A stretch of 64,000 nucleotides of DNA from an uncultured Alphaproteobacteria bacterium (GTDB lineage Bacteria; Pseudomonadota; Alphaproteobacteria; GCA-2731375): assembly GCA_951812805.1 (NCBI GenBank), contig CATOSZ010000001.1:1054001-1118000 (forward strand), written 5' to 3'. Below, piece after piece: positions 36,270-45,953 of the stretch. Under the pieces are notes generated by a model. That model was not told the DNA's origin and searched no databases. It saw nothing but the letters and a program-made list of their open reading frames with translations. Numbering within the stretch: the first letter of the stretch is position 1; each line of letters begins with the position of its first letter. A program made the translations under genes and the position numbers.

Positions 36270-37736
36270 ATGCGCATCGTCATGGCCATGATGAAGCACG
36301 AAACCAACACCTTCTCGCCGGTACCGACACCCTGGTCCCGGTTCGAGGAATGGGGTGCGCATCGGGGCCCCGATGTCGTCGAGGTCTATGAAAAGACCAA
36401 CATGACGCTCGGCGCCTATATCCGCCTGGCCCGCGCCGCCGGGGCCGAGATCGTCAGCCCGATCGCCGCCGAGGCGATGCCTTCGGGGCCCGTCGCGGCC
36501 GAGGCCTACGACCTGATGAGCGACGCGATCCTCGATGCGGTCGCCGGCGGGACCGACGCCATCATGCTGGACCTGCACGGCGCCATGGTGGCGGAGACGA
36601 CGGACGACGGCGAAGGCACCCTGCTGGCGCGCATTCGGCAGATCGCGCCGACGACGCCGATCTGCGTGACCTGCGACCTGCATTGCAACCTGACCGAAGC
36701 CATGGTCGCCAATTGCGACGCCCTCATCGGCTACAAGACCTATCCCCATGTCGACATGTTCGAGGTCGGCACCCGGGTCGGCGAAATCCTGTTCGCCATG
36801 CTGCGCGGCGAGTGTCGCCCGGTGATGTCCTGGGGCCAGGTGCCGATGCTCTCACAGACGCTCCGCCAGGGCACCGACGACGAGCCCTTCGCCGGCCTGA
36901 TCGCGACGGCCCGGGCGGGCGAGGTGCTGGCGGCGACCGTCTTCGGCGGCTTCGCGCTGGCCGATATCGCGCACGCCGGCGCCTCCGCCGTCACCATCAC
37001 CGATGGCAATGCCCACGCCGCCGAGACAGTGCGCGACCGCCTGCTGGAACAGCTCTGGCAGGCGCGGGAGGAGCACGTCTATCGCCATCGCCCGCTGGTC
37101 GAAAGTGTGGCCCAGGCGAAGGAGATCGAGGACGGCCCGGTCCTGCTGCTGGACCATGCCGACAATGTCGGCTCCGGCGGCACCCAGGACGTGATGATGG
37201 TCCTGGCGGAAGTCATCCGTCAGGGGCTGGCGGACGTCGCGGTCGGCGCCATCCGCGATCCCGCCGCCGTCCAGGCCATGGCCGCGGCCGGGATCGGCCG
37301 GACGGTGACCCTCGAGCTCGGCGGGCGGACCCGGATGCCGGCGCTCGGCCTGGAGGGTCGCCCCCTCACCGTCACCGGCAAGGTCAAGGTCCTGACCGAC
37401 GGCGAGTGGATCGTGCGCGGGCCGATGTACAACGGCCTGAAGGTCTCCCTCGGCCCGACCGCGGTGCTGGACACGGGCGCCATCGAGATCGTCATCGTCT
37501 CCCACCATCACGAGCCCTGGGATCTCGGCATCTTCACCTCGGTCGGCATCGATCCCCGCCACAAGCGCTATCTGCTGTTGAAGTCGCGCATCCACTACCG
37601 CGCCGGCTTCGCGCCGATCGCCAAGGCGACGCTGACGCTCGACGGCGAAGGGGTGACCACCTCCGACAATACCCAGCTGGACTACAAGAACGTGCGCCGG
37701 CCGATCTTCCCCCTCGACCGGCGGAACGAGCCGTAA
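36270..37736 (+). CDS. M81 family peptidase (MlrC-like)
   Basis: 488 residues, the usual MlrC length, with GAGG 8 bases before the ATG. Conserved features are MKHETNTFSPVPT at the N-terminus, IMLDLHGAMVAE, VTCDLHCNLTEAMV with metal-ligand residues, YKTYPHVDMFEVG and DHADNVGSGG. MlrC is the third peptidase of microcystin breakdown; most homologues outside that pathway have unknown substrates. No mlrA or mlrB genes are here. Confidence 0.88.
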   Translation: MRIVMAMMKHETNTFSPVPTPWSRFEEWGAHRGPDVVEVYEKTNMTLGAYIRLARAAGAEIVSPIAAEAMPSGPVAAEAYDLMSDAILDAVAGGTDAIMLDLHGAMVAETTDDGEGTLLARIRQIAPTTPICVTCDLHCNLTEAMVANCDALIGYKTYPHVDMFEVGTRVGEILFAMLRGECRPVMSWGQVPMLSQTLRQGTDDEPFAGLIATARAGEVLAATVFGGFALADIAHAGASAVTITDGNAHAAETVRDRLLEQLWQAREEHVYRHRPLVESVAQAKEIEDGPVLLLDHADNVGSGGTQDVMMVLAEVIRQGLADVAVGAIRDPAAVQAMAAAGIGRTVTLELGGRTRMPALGLEGRPLTVTGKVKVLTDGEWIVRGPMYNGLKVSLGPTAVLDTGAIEIVIVSHHHEPWDLGIFTSVGIDPRHKRYLLLKSRIHYRAGFAPIAKATLTLDGEGVTTSDNTQLDYKNVRRPIFPLDRRNEP

Positions 37737-37755
37737 CGCGCCGGGGCCGCGGGCC

Positions 37756-38685
37756 ATGGCGCGCAATCGCCTGCAATCGGCACTGCTGATCGCCGCCATG
37801 ATGGCGCTGGTGGCGGCTTGCGTATGGTCGCTCTGGGGGCCGGCGGGAATTCCCTGGGCGATCGCCGGCGTGGTGCTCGCCCTGCTCTTCGCGCCGCGGA
37901 TCCCGGTTCGTCTGGTGCTGGCGATGTATCGCGCGCGGGTCCTGGATCCGGCCCGCTTTCCCGAACTCCATCGCATCCAGCACGAACTCGCCCGCCGCGC
38001 CGGCCTGGCGGCGATGCCCGCGCTGTTCTGGGTGCCGAGCGCCGTGCCCAACGCCTTCGCCGTCGGCACACGGCACCGGGCGGTGATCGCCCTCTCCGAC
38101 GGCCTGCTGCGCGGCCTGGATCGACGGGAACTGGTCGGCGTCCTGGCGCATGAAACCAGCCATGTCGCCAACAACGACCTGGCGGTCATGACCTTCGCCG
38201 ACCTGTTGAGCCGGATCAGCGCCCTGCTCTCCCACGTCGGCGTGCTGTTGGGCGTCATGAACCTGTTCCTCGCCGTGGCGGGCCGGCAGGCGGTGCCGTG
38301 GCTGGCGGTCTTCCTGTTGGTCCTGGCGCCCATGGCGATGAGCCTGCTGCAACTCGCGCTTTCCCGTGCGCGGGAATTCGATGCCGACCGGCGCGCCGCC
38401 GAACTGACGCTCGATCCCCGCGGGCTGGCGAGCGCGCTCGGCAAGATGGCCAGGTTCGAAGCCTGGGCCTGGCACCGCCTGCTGCTGCCGGGACAGCGCA
38501 GTCCGAGCCCCTCCCTCCTGCGCAGCCATCCGCCGACGGCCGAGCGGATCCGCCGCCTGATCGCCCTGCCGACGGGCCAGGCCCCGCACCGGTTGGCACC
38601 GGCGGGCGGCGCGGCCGAGCTGCCGGCCGGCTATCGGCGGATCGAGCGACGACCACGCTGGCGCTGGCCGGGCGTCTGGTACTGA
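37756..38685 (+). CDS. M48 family (HtpX-like) membrane zinc metalloprotease
   Basis: 309 residues. Two N-terminal hydrophobic helices (about 8-25 and 32-52), the zinc motif HETSH in VGVLAHETSHVANND, two more helices (about 150-200), and the third zinc ligand Glu in REFDADRRAAEL. HtpX degrades misfolded membrane proteins. The C-terminus after SHPPTAERIRRL is short and Arg-rich. Starts 19 bases after the MlrC-like gene. Confidence 0.87.
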   Translation: MARNRLQSALLIAAMMALVAACVWSLWGPAGIPWAIAGVVLALLFAPRIPVRLVLAMYRARVLDPARFPELHRIQHELARRAGLAAMPALFWVPSAVPNAFAVGTRHRAVIALSDGLLRGLDRRELVGVLAHETSHVANNDLAVMTFADLLSRISALLSHVGVLLGVMNLFLAVAGRQAVPWLAVFLLVLAPMAMSLLQLALSRAREFDADRRAAELTLDPRGLASALGKMARFEAWAWHRLLLPGQRSPSPSLLRSHPPTAERIRRLIALPTGQAPHRLAPAGGAAELPAGYRRIERRPRWRWPGVWY

Positions 38686-38763
38686 GCCCATGCGGTTGCC
38701 CGGCCGCGGCAAATCGGCGAAAACCAACGCCCGCCCTATCGCAAACCAGGATCGACGCGCCCC

Positions 38764-39876
38764 ATGACCAGCCAGCTCTTCACGCCCCTCTCCCTCCGCG
38801 AGGTCGAACTCGCCAACCGTGTCGTCGTGGCACCGATGTGCCAGTACCAGGCGATCGACGGTGCCGCGCAGGACTGGCACCTGATGAACCTCGGCCAGTA
38901 TGCGATGGGGGCGGCCGGTCTGGTCTTTACGGAGGCGACCCACGTCACGCCCGAGGGACGGATTACGCCGTGCTGTCTCGGCCTGTGGTCGGACGAGACG
39001 GAGGCGGCGTTGGCCCGCGTCGTCGACTTCTGCCGCGAACACGGCGCCGCCGCACTCGGCATCCAGCTGGCGCACGCCGGCCGCAAGGCGTCGTGCCATC
39101 CGCCGTTGCTGGGCGGCAAGCCGCTCGGCCCGGGCGACGGCGCCTGGCAAACCATCGGCCCCTCGGCCCAACCCTATGACGACGGCTGGCATACGCCCGA
39201 GGAAATGAGCGCGGCGCAAATCGCCGGGGTCAAGGCCGCCTTCGTGGACGCGACCCGGCGCTCCGCCCGCCTCGGCCTCGACGTGGTCGAGATCCACGGC
39301 GCACACGGCTATCTGATTTCGGAATTCCTCTCCCCGCTTTCCAACCGGCGCGGCGACGACTACGGCGGCAGCCGCGGGAACCGCATGCGCCTGCTGCTCG
39401 AGGTGTTCGAGGCGGTGCGCGCGGCCTGGCCCGCGGACAAGCCCCTCGGCGTGCGCATCTCGGCCAGCGAGTGGGTCGAGGGCGGCTGGGATATCGAAGA
39501 CAGCGTCGTCCTGGCGCATGAGCTGAAGGCGCTGGCCTGCGACTTCATCGACGTCTCGTCCGGCGGCAACAATCCCGGGCAGAAGATCCAGTTTCGCCCC
39601 GGCTACCAGGTGCCGTTCGCCGAACGCATCCGAGCCGAGACCGGCATCGCCACCATGGCCGTCGGCATGATCACCGAGCCGGCACAGGCGGAGGAGATCG
39701 TCGCCGGCGGCAAGGCCGACATGGTGGCGCTGGCCCGGGGCATGATGTTCAACCCACGTTGGGCCTGGCACGCGGCCGAGGCGTTGGGTGCCGATACGCC
39801 CTATGCCGAGGGTTACGCCCGCTGCCACCCGGCCCGCTGGCCACAGGCCTTCGCGAGCCGTCAGGCCGCGGAATAG
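38764..39876 (+). CDS. NADH:flavin oxidoreductase/Old Yellow Enzyme (YqjM type)
   Basis: 370 residues. FMN-dependent TIM barrel: N-terminal [29 protein letters not shown] with the regulatory Cys of thermophilic-like OYEs, [29 protein letters not shown] with the catalytic His pair, and [10 protein letters not shown]. Reduces activated C=C bonds at the cost of NAD(P)H. Followed 21 bases later by a CoA transferase. Confidence 0.92.
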   Translation: MTSQLFTPLSLREVELANRVVVAPMCQYQAIDGAAQDWHLMNLGQYAMGAAGLVFTEATHVTPEGRITPCCLGLWSDETEAALARVVDFCREHGAAALGIQLAHAGRKASCHPPLLGGKPLGPGDGAWQTIGPSAQPYDDGWHTPEEMSAAQIAGVKAAFVDATRRSARLGLDVVEIHGAHGYLISEFLSPLSNRRGDDYGGSRGNRMRLLLEVFEAVRAAWPADKPLGVRISASEWVEGGWDIEDSVVLAHELKALACDFIDVSSGGNNPGQKIQFRPGYQVPFAERIRAETGIATMAVGMITEPAQAEEIVAGGKADMVALARGMMFNPRWAWHAAEALGADTPYAEGYARCHPARWPQAFASRQAAE

Positions 39877-39897
39877 AGACAAGGGAGACACGCTGCG

Positions 39898-41058
39898 ATG
39901 AAACTCGAAGGCCTCAAGGTTCTCGACCTTTCGATGTTCCTGCCCGGTCCACTGCTCACGCAGATGCTGGGCGACCACGGTGCCGACGTCATCAAGCTGG
40001 AGCCGCTCGGCGAGGGGGAACCGAACCGCGTCATCGGCGCCGCGCGCGACGGCGTCACCGTGTTTTTCGCCAACACCCATCGCGGCAAGCGCAGCCTGAC
40101 GCTGAACCTGAAGACCGCGGAGGGGCACGCCGCCTTCTTGAAGCTCGTGGCCGAAATGGACGTCATGATCGAGGCCTTCCGCCCCGGCGTCGCCAAGCGC
40201 CTCGGCATCGACTACGACAGCGTCAAGGCGGTCAACCCGGCGATCGTCTACGCCTCGATCTCCGCCTTCGGGCAGACCGGTCCCTATGTCGACCGCCCGG
40301 CACACGACGCGGCGACGGAGGCCTATGCCGGCATCCTCAGCGTCAACCTCGGACAGGACGACAAACCCTGGCTGCCGGCGATCGCCAACGCCGACATGCT
40401 GTCCTCGATGATCACCCTCTCGGGCGTGATGATGGCGCTCTACCGTCGCCAGCAGACCGGCGAGGGCGATTTCGTCGACGTCGCGATGATGGATTCCGTG
40501 CTGGCCTGCATGCCCAACAACCTCGGCCCGCCCATGGCGGAAAAGCGGCAGCCGATCGCGAAGGACGAGCGGTCGTGGGGCGGCAACGCCATGTACCGGA
40601 TCTACGAGACGGCCGATGGCGAATGGATCGTTCTCGGCGGGGCCGAGATCAAGTTCGCGACCAACGTCCTGACCAAGCTCGGCCGGCCGGACCTGATCGA
40701 CCTCTGCAAGTTGCCGCCCGGCCCCGGGCAATATCCGGTGCGCGACTTCTTCATCGAGACCTTCAAGACCAAGACCCAGGCGGAATGGATCGACTGGTTC
40801 GACGGCATGGACGCCTGCTTCGCGCCGGTCCAGACCTTGCGCCAGGGCCTCGACGATCCGCAGACGCGGGCCCGCGAGATGGTGCTGGAGGACGACCGCG
40901 GCTGGGAACACGTCGGCATCCCGATCAAGTTCACCAACGAGCCGGGCAAGGTGGTCTTCGACCTGCCCGAACACGGCCAGCACACGCGGGAAATCCTGGA
41001 AGGCCTCGGCTACGACGCGGGCGAGATCGCGCGGATGAAACAGGCGGGCGTGTTCTGA
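39898..41058 (+). CDS. CaiB/BaiF family CoA transferase
   Basis: 386 residues. Class III CoA transferase: GLKVLDLSMFLPGPLLTQML, GADVIKLEPLGEGEP, THRGKRSLTLNLKTAEG, and the catalytic Asp in the RPAHDAATEAYAG region. Transfers CoA between a donor thioester and a carboxylic acid. GDFVDVAMMDSVLA is typical. Substrate unknown. Probably cotranscribed with the OYE gene. Confidence 0.92.
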   Translation: MKLEGLKVLDLSMFLPGPLLTQMLGDHGADVIKLEPLGEGEPNRVIGAARDGVTVFFANTHRGKRSLTLNLKTAEGHAAFLKLVAEMDVMIEAFRPGVAKRLGIDYDSVKAVNPAIVYASISAFGQTGPYVDRPAHDAATEAYAGILSVNLGQDDKPWLPAIANADMLSSMITLSGVMMALYRRQQTGEGDFVDVAMMDSVLACMPNNLGPPMAEKRQPIAKDERSWGGNAMYRIYETADGEWIVLGGAEIKFATNVLTKLGRPDLIDLCKLPPGPGQYPVRDFFIETFKTKTQAEWIDWFDGMDACFAPVQTLRQGLDDPQTRAREMVLEDDRGWEHVGIPIKFTNEPGKVVFDLPEHGQHTREILEGLGYDAGEIARMKQAGVF

Positions 41059-41065
41059 GACGACC

Positions 41066-42298
41066 TCAGCCGTCGAGATAGGCGGCCAGGTGCTCGCTCA
41101 AGTCGTCGGCGTCGTCGGCGGCACCGTCGATCAGGGCCGACTTGCGGCGGCGCAGGAACTGCATGCCCATGAGGTAGAGACCCGGTGACGAGGTCACGCC
41201 TCCCTCGTGGCAGATGCGACCCTTGCGGTCGAGGACGTCGACCTCCAGCCACGAGAGGTCGGGCCGGTAGCCGGTACACCAGAGCACGGTGCCGATGCCG
41301 GCCTCCGCCAGCTTCAGGGTCAGGGGCGGTTTCTCCGGCACCCGCGTCGAGTCCAAGCGATGCGATGGCTCAACGTCCGCGTCGGCACCGACTTCGGCTG
41401 CCCATTCGTCGAAGCTGTTCAGCAGCCGGTTCATCTTCAGGTCCGAGAGCGCACACTGATTCAGCAGCGAGCCCGAGAATTGCGCCTTGCCGTCCACCAG
41501 GCCGGCGAAGCGGCCGACCAACGCAACGCCGATATCGGTCACGGCGTTGAGGTCCAGGGTCGAGCCGTCGTCCGTGCCGGTGAGCTGGAACGACGGTACC
41601 CGGCGGGCCCGGTTGATGTCGTCCATCTCGTCCCAGCGTTCGTCGTGCACGCCGGCATTGTCCATCCACCACATGAGGTCGCGACCCCGGTAAGTCCGGG
41701 GAACGCGGATATGCTCCCCCACCGCCAGGGTCACCGGACGGCCGGACTTGTGGATTTCGTAGCCGAGTTGCGTGCCGGTCGCCGAGGCGCCGACGACGAG
41801 GACGCCACCCGCCGGCAACTGGTCGGGATTGCGGTAGTCGAAGGAATGCACGCTGGCGATGCCGTCCGGCAGGGCGTCCGCCACCTTGGGTACGTTCGCA
41901 AGGTTGCAGGCCCCGCTCGCCAGCACGACGCTACGGGCGCGCCATTCACCCCGGTCCGTGGTGACGAGATAATCCTCGTCGTCGCGGCGGATCGAGGTGA
42001 CGGTAGTCCGTGTTTCCACCGGGGCCGAGATCACCTCGGCGTATCTCTGGAGAAACGCGACGGTTTGCGTCATGTCGCGGAACCCGTCGGGGTCGTCTCC
42101 CTCGTAGCCGAAGCCCGGCAGGCGGCTCTGCCAGTTGGGCGTCAGCAGACGGAGGGAATCCCAGCGTTCGGTCCGCCAGGAATTGGCGACCTCGCCCCGC
42201 TCCAGAACGACGTGATCTATGCCGCGGACGGCGAGGCACCGGCTCATCGCGAGCCCGGCATGCCCCGCCCCGACCACGACCGTTGTGGTGGTGGGAAT
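41066..42298 (-). CDS. Flavin-containing monooxygenase/NAD(P)-FAD oxidoreductase, probable ATT start
   Basis: About 410 residues. FAD motif VVVGAGHAGLAMSRCL at the very N-terminus, second NADPH motif VLVVGASATGTQLGYEI, and C-terminal LWCTGYRPDLSWL typical of YhhL/CzcO-like FMOs. The first standard codon, GTG 42277, would delete the first beta strand of the FAD fold. The frame upstream to its stop contains no ATG, GTG or TTG. ATT at 42298 has GGGGGAG 6 bases before it and gives MPTTTTVVVGAGHAG, a normal N-terminus, so I favour it. It lies 33 bases after the OsmC gene. Confidence 0.82.
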   Translation of the reverse strand: MPTTTTVVVGAGHAGLAMSRCLAVRGIDHVVLERGEVANSWRTERWDSLRLLTPNWQSRLPGFGYEGDDPDGFRDMTQTVAFLQRYAEVISAPVETRTTVTSIRRDDEDYLVTTDRGEWRARSVVLASGACNLANVPKVADALPDGIASVHSFDYRNPDQLPAGGVLVVGASATGTQLGYEIHKSGRPVTLAVGEHIRVPRTYRGRDLMWWMDNAGVHDERWDEMDDINRARRVPSFQLTGTDDGSTLDLNAVTDIGVALVGRFAGLVDGKAQFSGSLLNQCALSDLKMNRLLNSFDEWAAEVGADADVEPSHRLDSTRVPEKPPLTLKLAEAGIGTVLWCTGYRPDLSWLEVDVLDRKGRICHEGGVTSSPGLYLMGMQFLRRRKSALIDGAADDADDLSEHLAAYLDG

Positions 42299-42331
42299 GG
42301 TACGCTCCCCCGTTGTAACGACGTTGCGGGT

Positions 42332-42886
42332 CTATTTGACCTCGACCGTCACGGCCGTGGGATTGGTGACGATGTCGTAAACGGCGGACCGCTTCTGCGA
42401 CTGGGCGACCAGCGCCTCGATATCGTCGCGCCCGGCGTCGGCGTCGATCTCGTAGGTGACCTTGATGCCGTCGAAGCCGTTGCGCACCTCGTCGTCGATG
42501 CCGAGGATGCCCTGGATATCCATGTCGCCCTCGATCGTCGCCTTGACCGATTTCAACTGAATGTCGCGATACTGGGCAATCGCCGCCACGCCCGCCGTCA
42601 GGCAACTGGCGAGGCCGACGAGGACGTATTCGACCGGCGTTGCGCCCAAATCTTCGGAGGCGAAAATCTCCGGGTGGTCGGCATCGAAGGCGAAGGTCTT
42701 GGAGCGCTTCTGCTCCTCACCCAAACCGAAGAAACCCTCGACCGTCGAATGGCTGTGTGTGCCGTTCTTCCATTCGCACGAGGCGCGCCAGTTGAACTGC
42801 GCGGCCTGCGGCGCCTCGGTCAGCGCCTCGCGCGCGGCGACCAGAGCATCGGCATTCACACCATTGTTGACTGTTGCTTCCGACAT
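42332..42886 (-). CDS. OsmC family protein
   Basis: 184 residues from the ATG at 42886 with GGGAGAGGG upstream. OsmC/Ohr fold; the first Cys region is VEYVLVGLASCLTAGVAAIA. The Arg and Glu positions of peroxidases are only partly conserved, and the typical second Cys of Ohr is not evident, so peroxidase activity is not assured. Precedes the monooxygenase gene on the same strand. Confidence 0.83.
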   Translation of the reverse strand: MSEATVNNGVNADALVAAREALTEAPQAAQFNWRASCEWKNGTHSHSTVEGFFGLGEEQKRSKTFAFDADHPEIFASEDLGATPVEYVLVGLASCLTAGVAAIAQYRDIQLKSVKATIEGDMDIQGILGIDDEVRNGFDGIKVTYEIDADAGRDDIEALVAQSQKRSAVYDIVTNPTAVTVEVK

Positions 42887-42932
42887 TGTCCCTCTCCCCA
42901 TTCATGATTACGAAAAACTTTCGTGTCCAAAG

Positions 42933-42960
42933 GATATATGGGACCCCCGGGTCAATTCAA
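42933..42960 (-). promoter_or_regulatory. Probable promoter of the OsmC gene
   Basis: On the minus strand TTGAAT (42960-42955), a 16-base spacer and TATATC (42938-42933), about 47 bases before the ATG at 42886. Confidence 0.4.
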
Positions 42961-42988
42961 TGACGCCGTGAGTGAAAATGCCGGCCGG

Positions 42989-44734
42989 CTAGTTGATGGC
43001 GGCAAGACCGCCGTTGGCGACCCGGGCTCGGTAGCTCGACATGAAGGCCTCCAAATCGCCGACACCGGCGATGGCGCTGGCGAGCTGGCGGAACTCGGTT
43101 TCGTTGGGCCGGGTGACGTGGGTGAGCATGCGGAAGGTCTCCGCGTGTTCGCCCTTTGCCATGCTCGGGCCGAAGCGTTTCGCCACCGCCGCCAGGCCGC
43201 GCCGGTCGTGGTTCATGTAGAGGGCCACCGCGAGTTTTACGACATGGACCCGGTCCGCCGGTGAGAGCGTGCCCTCCCCCGCCGGCTGGCCACGCACCAG
43301 CTGACCGGTCATGCGGGCGACCTCCCGCCAGTCGCGGGCCTGCCAGGCGACATCCGCCCGCAGCATGGCGGCCTGGTCGCTGGTGTCGTCCTCGAGCAGG
43401 GCGAGCGCATCGACCGGGCGGTTCAGATCCGAGAGCGCGCGGGCTTCCAGCAAGCGCCGTTCCCGGCCGATGCCCTCCGGCAGGCCCTGGGTCCGGGTGT
43501 TCCGCAGCGCCTCCAGGGCATCGTGCGGGCGGCGATCGAGCAGATAGATCAGCGCCAGCCGCGTCGCGACCTGGGCCCGCTTCCGCCCCTTCAGACGACG
43601 GCTGACCTGGCCTTCCAGCAACCGGGCGGCGCGGTCCAGCAGATCGACTTCGACCATGCGATCGGCCAGGCGACGGATCATCTCGTCCCCCTTGTCGCCG
43701 ACCGGGGTCAGCTCCTGATAGTCGTAATAGAGGGCCAGGGCTTTGACCGGCGGCAACTTGTCGGCCTTGCCATCATGAAACAACTCCACGAAGACCTCGC
43801 CCATCCGCCGCGCAATGCCCTTCGCCTCGGGACGATCTGAAAAATTGCTCACCAGGCGGCGCATCATGGCGAGGCCGCCGGCGAAGTCGTCGTTGGCCAG
43901 ACGCAACTCGACGAGCTTCTCCAGCAGCGCCATTTCGTAGCCGTCACCGCGCCAGGCATGCACCAGGCGGGCAAGGTGGTCGTGCGCCTCCTGGTCGGTG
44001 ATCTGGCCGAGCTGGCGCCGGACGTCGGTCGTCGCCATTTCGGCCCGCAGCCGCGCGCGCCGCTCCCCGCTGGCGATCGCGCTCTCGAAATGGGCGAGCG
44101 CGAGATCAGGCTCGTCCTCCAGCATCTTGGCCCGCCCGCGCAGATAGGTGAGCCATGCCGTCTGACTTGCCGTCAGGGCCACGCCGTCGAGCAGTTCCTC
44201 GGCCGTATGGAAACTGTCCAGGTCCGCCAGGCGAATCGTCGTCTCCGCCCATTCCAGCAGCAACCGAGCCCGCCAACCGTCCGGCAGCAGGGTCGCCATC
44301 ACCGCGACCTCGGCGAACAGTTCATGCGCCTTATCGCTCCGCCCGGCCCGACTGTGCAGGGCGGCCCGCCACAGGTTGGCATCGGGATAGCGGGAAAGAT
44401 CGCTTTGCATCAGATCGTCGGCGGCCCGGTCGTCGTGGCGCTGCAGCAGATGCGCGGCGCCGCGCATGGCCCGAAACGCGGGATCGATCGAGGCGGCCTC
44501 GTCGTCGCGCTCGATCAGGCGCAGCAAGGCCTGGGTTTCCGGCACCTGTCCGTTGGCGAACAGAAACCGCGCGAGCGCCCAGCGCGCGGTATTGCGGGCG
44601 GCCCGCGGCGCCCGGGCGATGGCGCGGCGCAGCTTGCGTCGGCTGTCCTGGAAGCTCTTGCCCGGGCCTTCGCGCCAATCGGCGATCCTGAGCAACGGCT
44701 CCCCCAACGCGGCAAGGGACCCCACCCCCTTGGC
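42989..44734 (-). pseudogene. C-terminal part of the AMIN/TPR motility protein, cut by an IS
   Basis: About 580 residues of helical repeats of the TPR/solenoid type (for example RARLLLEWAETTIRLADLDS and WLTYLRGRAKMLEDEPDLAL), ending at the natural stop 42989. It is the 3' part of the gene that begins at 47819. Removing bases 44735-45953 (IS plus one duplication copy) joins SDPAAAKG to VGSLAALGEPLL in frame. A GTG at 44725 could in principle start a truncated product, but no ribosome site is visible. The stop lies about 100 bases upstream of the OsmC gene. Confidence 0.88.
44725..44734. repeat. Target site duplication of the IS, left copy
   Basis: CCCCCTTGGC immediately outside the left end of the element, identical to 45944-45953. 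Ten bases fits the 8-10 base duplication of the ISAs1 family. Confidence 0.93.
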
Positions 44735-45943
44735 CAGGGGAATCGCATTTGGAATTGCCTTGACGTGCGTGTTTGATCTTGAGGTATTGGCGCGAATCGA
44801 TTCTACCCGGTCTTTTCACGGGTGGAGGTTGCGATGGAAGGCTTTCTGGAGTGCTTTGAGGGTCTCGAGGATCCGCGGACTGGCAATGCCGGGCGTCACG
44901 ATCTGCTGGAGATCTTGACGATCGCCCTGTGCACGGTCCTCTCGGGCGGTCAGACGGCGGTCGACATGGCGATCTTCGCGCGTGAAAAGGAGGCGTTCCT
45001 GCGGGAATTTCTCGTACTCGAACATGGCGTGCCGAGCCACGACACCTTCAGCCGGGTGTTCCGGTTGCTGGATCCGGAGGCGTTCGGCGCCTGCTTCCAG
45101 CGCTTCATGGCGCGCTTTTCCGAGACCTGCCAAGGGGTCATTGCGATCGACGGCAAGGTGGTGCGGCGATCCTACGACAAGGCGAGCGGCACGTCGGCGC
45201 TGCATATGGTCTCGGCCTGGGGCTGTGATCAGCGGCTGGTGTTGGGGCAAGTCGCCACCGACGCCAAGTCCAACGAGATCACCGCCGTGCCGAAGCTGTT
45301 GAAACTATTGAGCCTCGAGGGGACGATCGTGACCGTGGACGCCCTCAATTGCCAGCGCGCCATCGCCAGCCAGATTATCGAGCAGGGGGGTGACTACGCC
45401 CTGGCGTTGAAGGGCAATCAAGGCACGCTGCATGACGACGTGAGAACCTTCCTCGACGATCCGAAAGCCGAAGCGACCACCACCGACACCACGGTCGATG
45501 GCGATCATGGCCGCATCGAGACCCGTGCCGCTCTCGTCTCCAGCCACGTCGAGTGGCTGCAAGAGCGCCATCATTGGCCGGGCCTGAAGGCGGTCGCCAA
45601 AGTCACCCGGACCCGCGAGTGCGCGGAGAAGACGTCGAGCGAAACCGCCTACTACCTGCTCAGCCAGCCGCTCGACGCCGAGCGCTTCAATCCCGTTGCC
45701 CGGGCGCACTGGGGGGTCGAAAACCGCCTGCACTGGTGCCTCGATGTCCAAATGAACGAAGACCAAGACAGAACCCGCAAGGACAATGGACCGCACAATC
45801 TCGCCGTCCTGCGCCACATGGCGCTCAATGTCATGCGAAAGGATCCACGAAAAGACTCGCTGCGCGCCAAGTTCAAAATCGCCGCTTGGAACAACGACTA
45901 TCTCCTGTCACTCCTCGGCAAATTCTGAAATGCGATTGCCCTG
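44735..45943 (+). mobile_element. ISAs1-family insertion sequence, complete, 1209 bp
   Basis: Bounded by terminal inverted repeats CAGGGGAATCGCATTT (44735-44750) and its near-complement at 45928-45943 (CAGGGCAATCGCATTT read inward, 15 of 16 identical), with an exact 10-bp duplication outside. It carries one intact transposase gene and no cargo. The flanking gene has no other damage and the duplication copies are identical, so insertion is likely recent. Confidence 0.95.
44834..45928 (+). CDS. ISAs1 family transposase
   Basis: 364 residues from the ATG at 44834 (GGAGG 5 bases upstream). DDE transposase: first Asp in VIAIDGKVVRRSYD, second in GTIVTVDALNCQRAIA, Glu in HWGVENRLHWCLDVQMNED. The N-terminal part DPRTGNAGRHDLLEILTIAL is typical of the family. 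The frame is uninterrupted and the TGA ends at the inner edge of the right inverted repeat. It catalyses cut-and-paste movement of the element. Confidence 0.95.
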   Translation: MEGFLECFEGLEDPRTGNAGRHDLLEILTIALCTVLSGGQTAVDMAIFAREKEAFLREFLVLEHGVPSHDTFSRVFRLLDPEAFGACFQRFMARFSETCQGVIAIDGKVVRRSYDKASGTSALHMVSAWGCDQRLVLGQVATDAKSNEITAVPKLLKLLSLEGTIVTVDALNCQRAIASQIIEQGGDYALALKGNQGTLHDDVRTFLDDPKAEATTTDTTVDGDHGRIETRAALVSSHVEWLQERHHWPGLKAVAKVTRTRECAEKTSSETAYYLLSQPLDAERFNPVARAHWGVENRLHWCLDVQMNEDQDRTRKDNGPHNLAVLRHMALNVMRKDPRKDSLRAKFKIAAWNNDYLLSLLGKF

Positions 45944-45953
45944 CCCCCTTGGC
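45944..45953. repeat. Target site duplication of the IS, right copy
   Basis: CCCCCTTGGC directly after the right terminal repeat, identical to 44725-44734. Confidence 0.93.

Noticed and set aside
37534-40983. An 1149-codon open frame on the minus strand
   Set aside because: It lies opposite the MlrC-like, M48, OYE and CoA transferase genes, all with clear motifs; its own translation is Arg/Gly/Asp-rich with no family signature, as expected for an antisense frame in GC-rich DNA.
44735-45943. A composite transposon or cargo-bearing element
   Set aside because: The 1209-bp element holds only one transposase gene between its inverted repeats; no second IS copy is present in the window.
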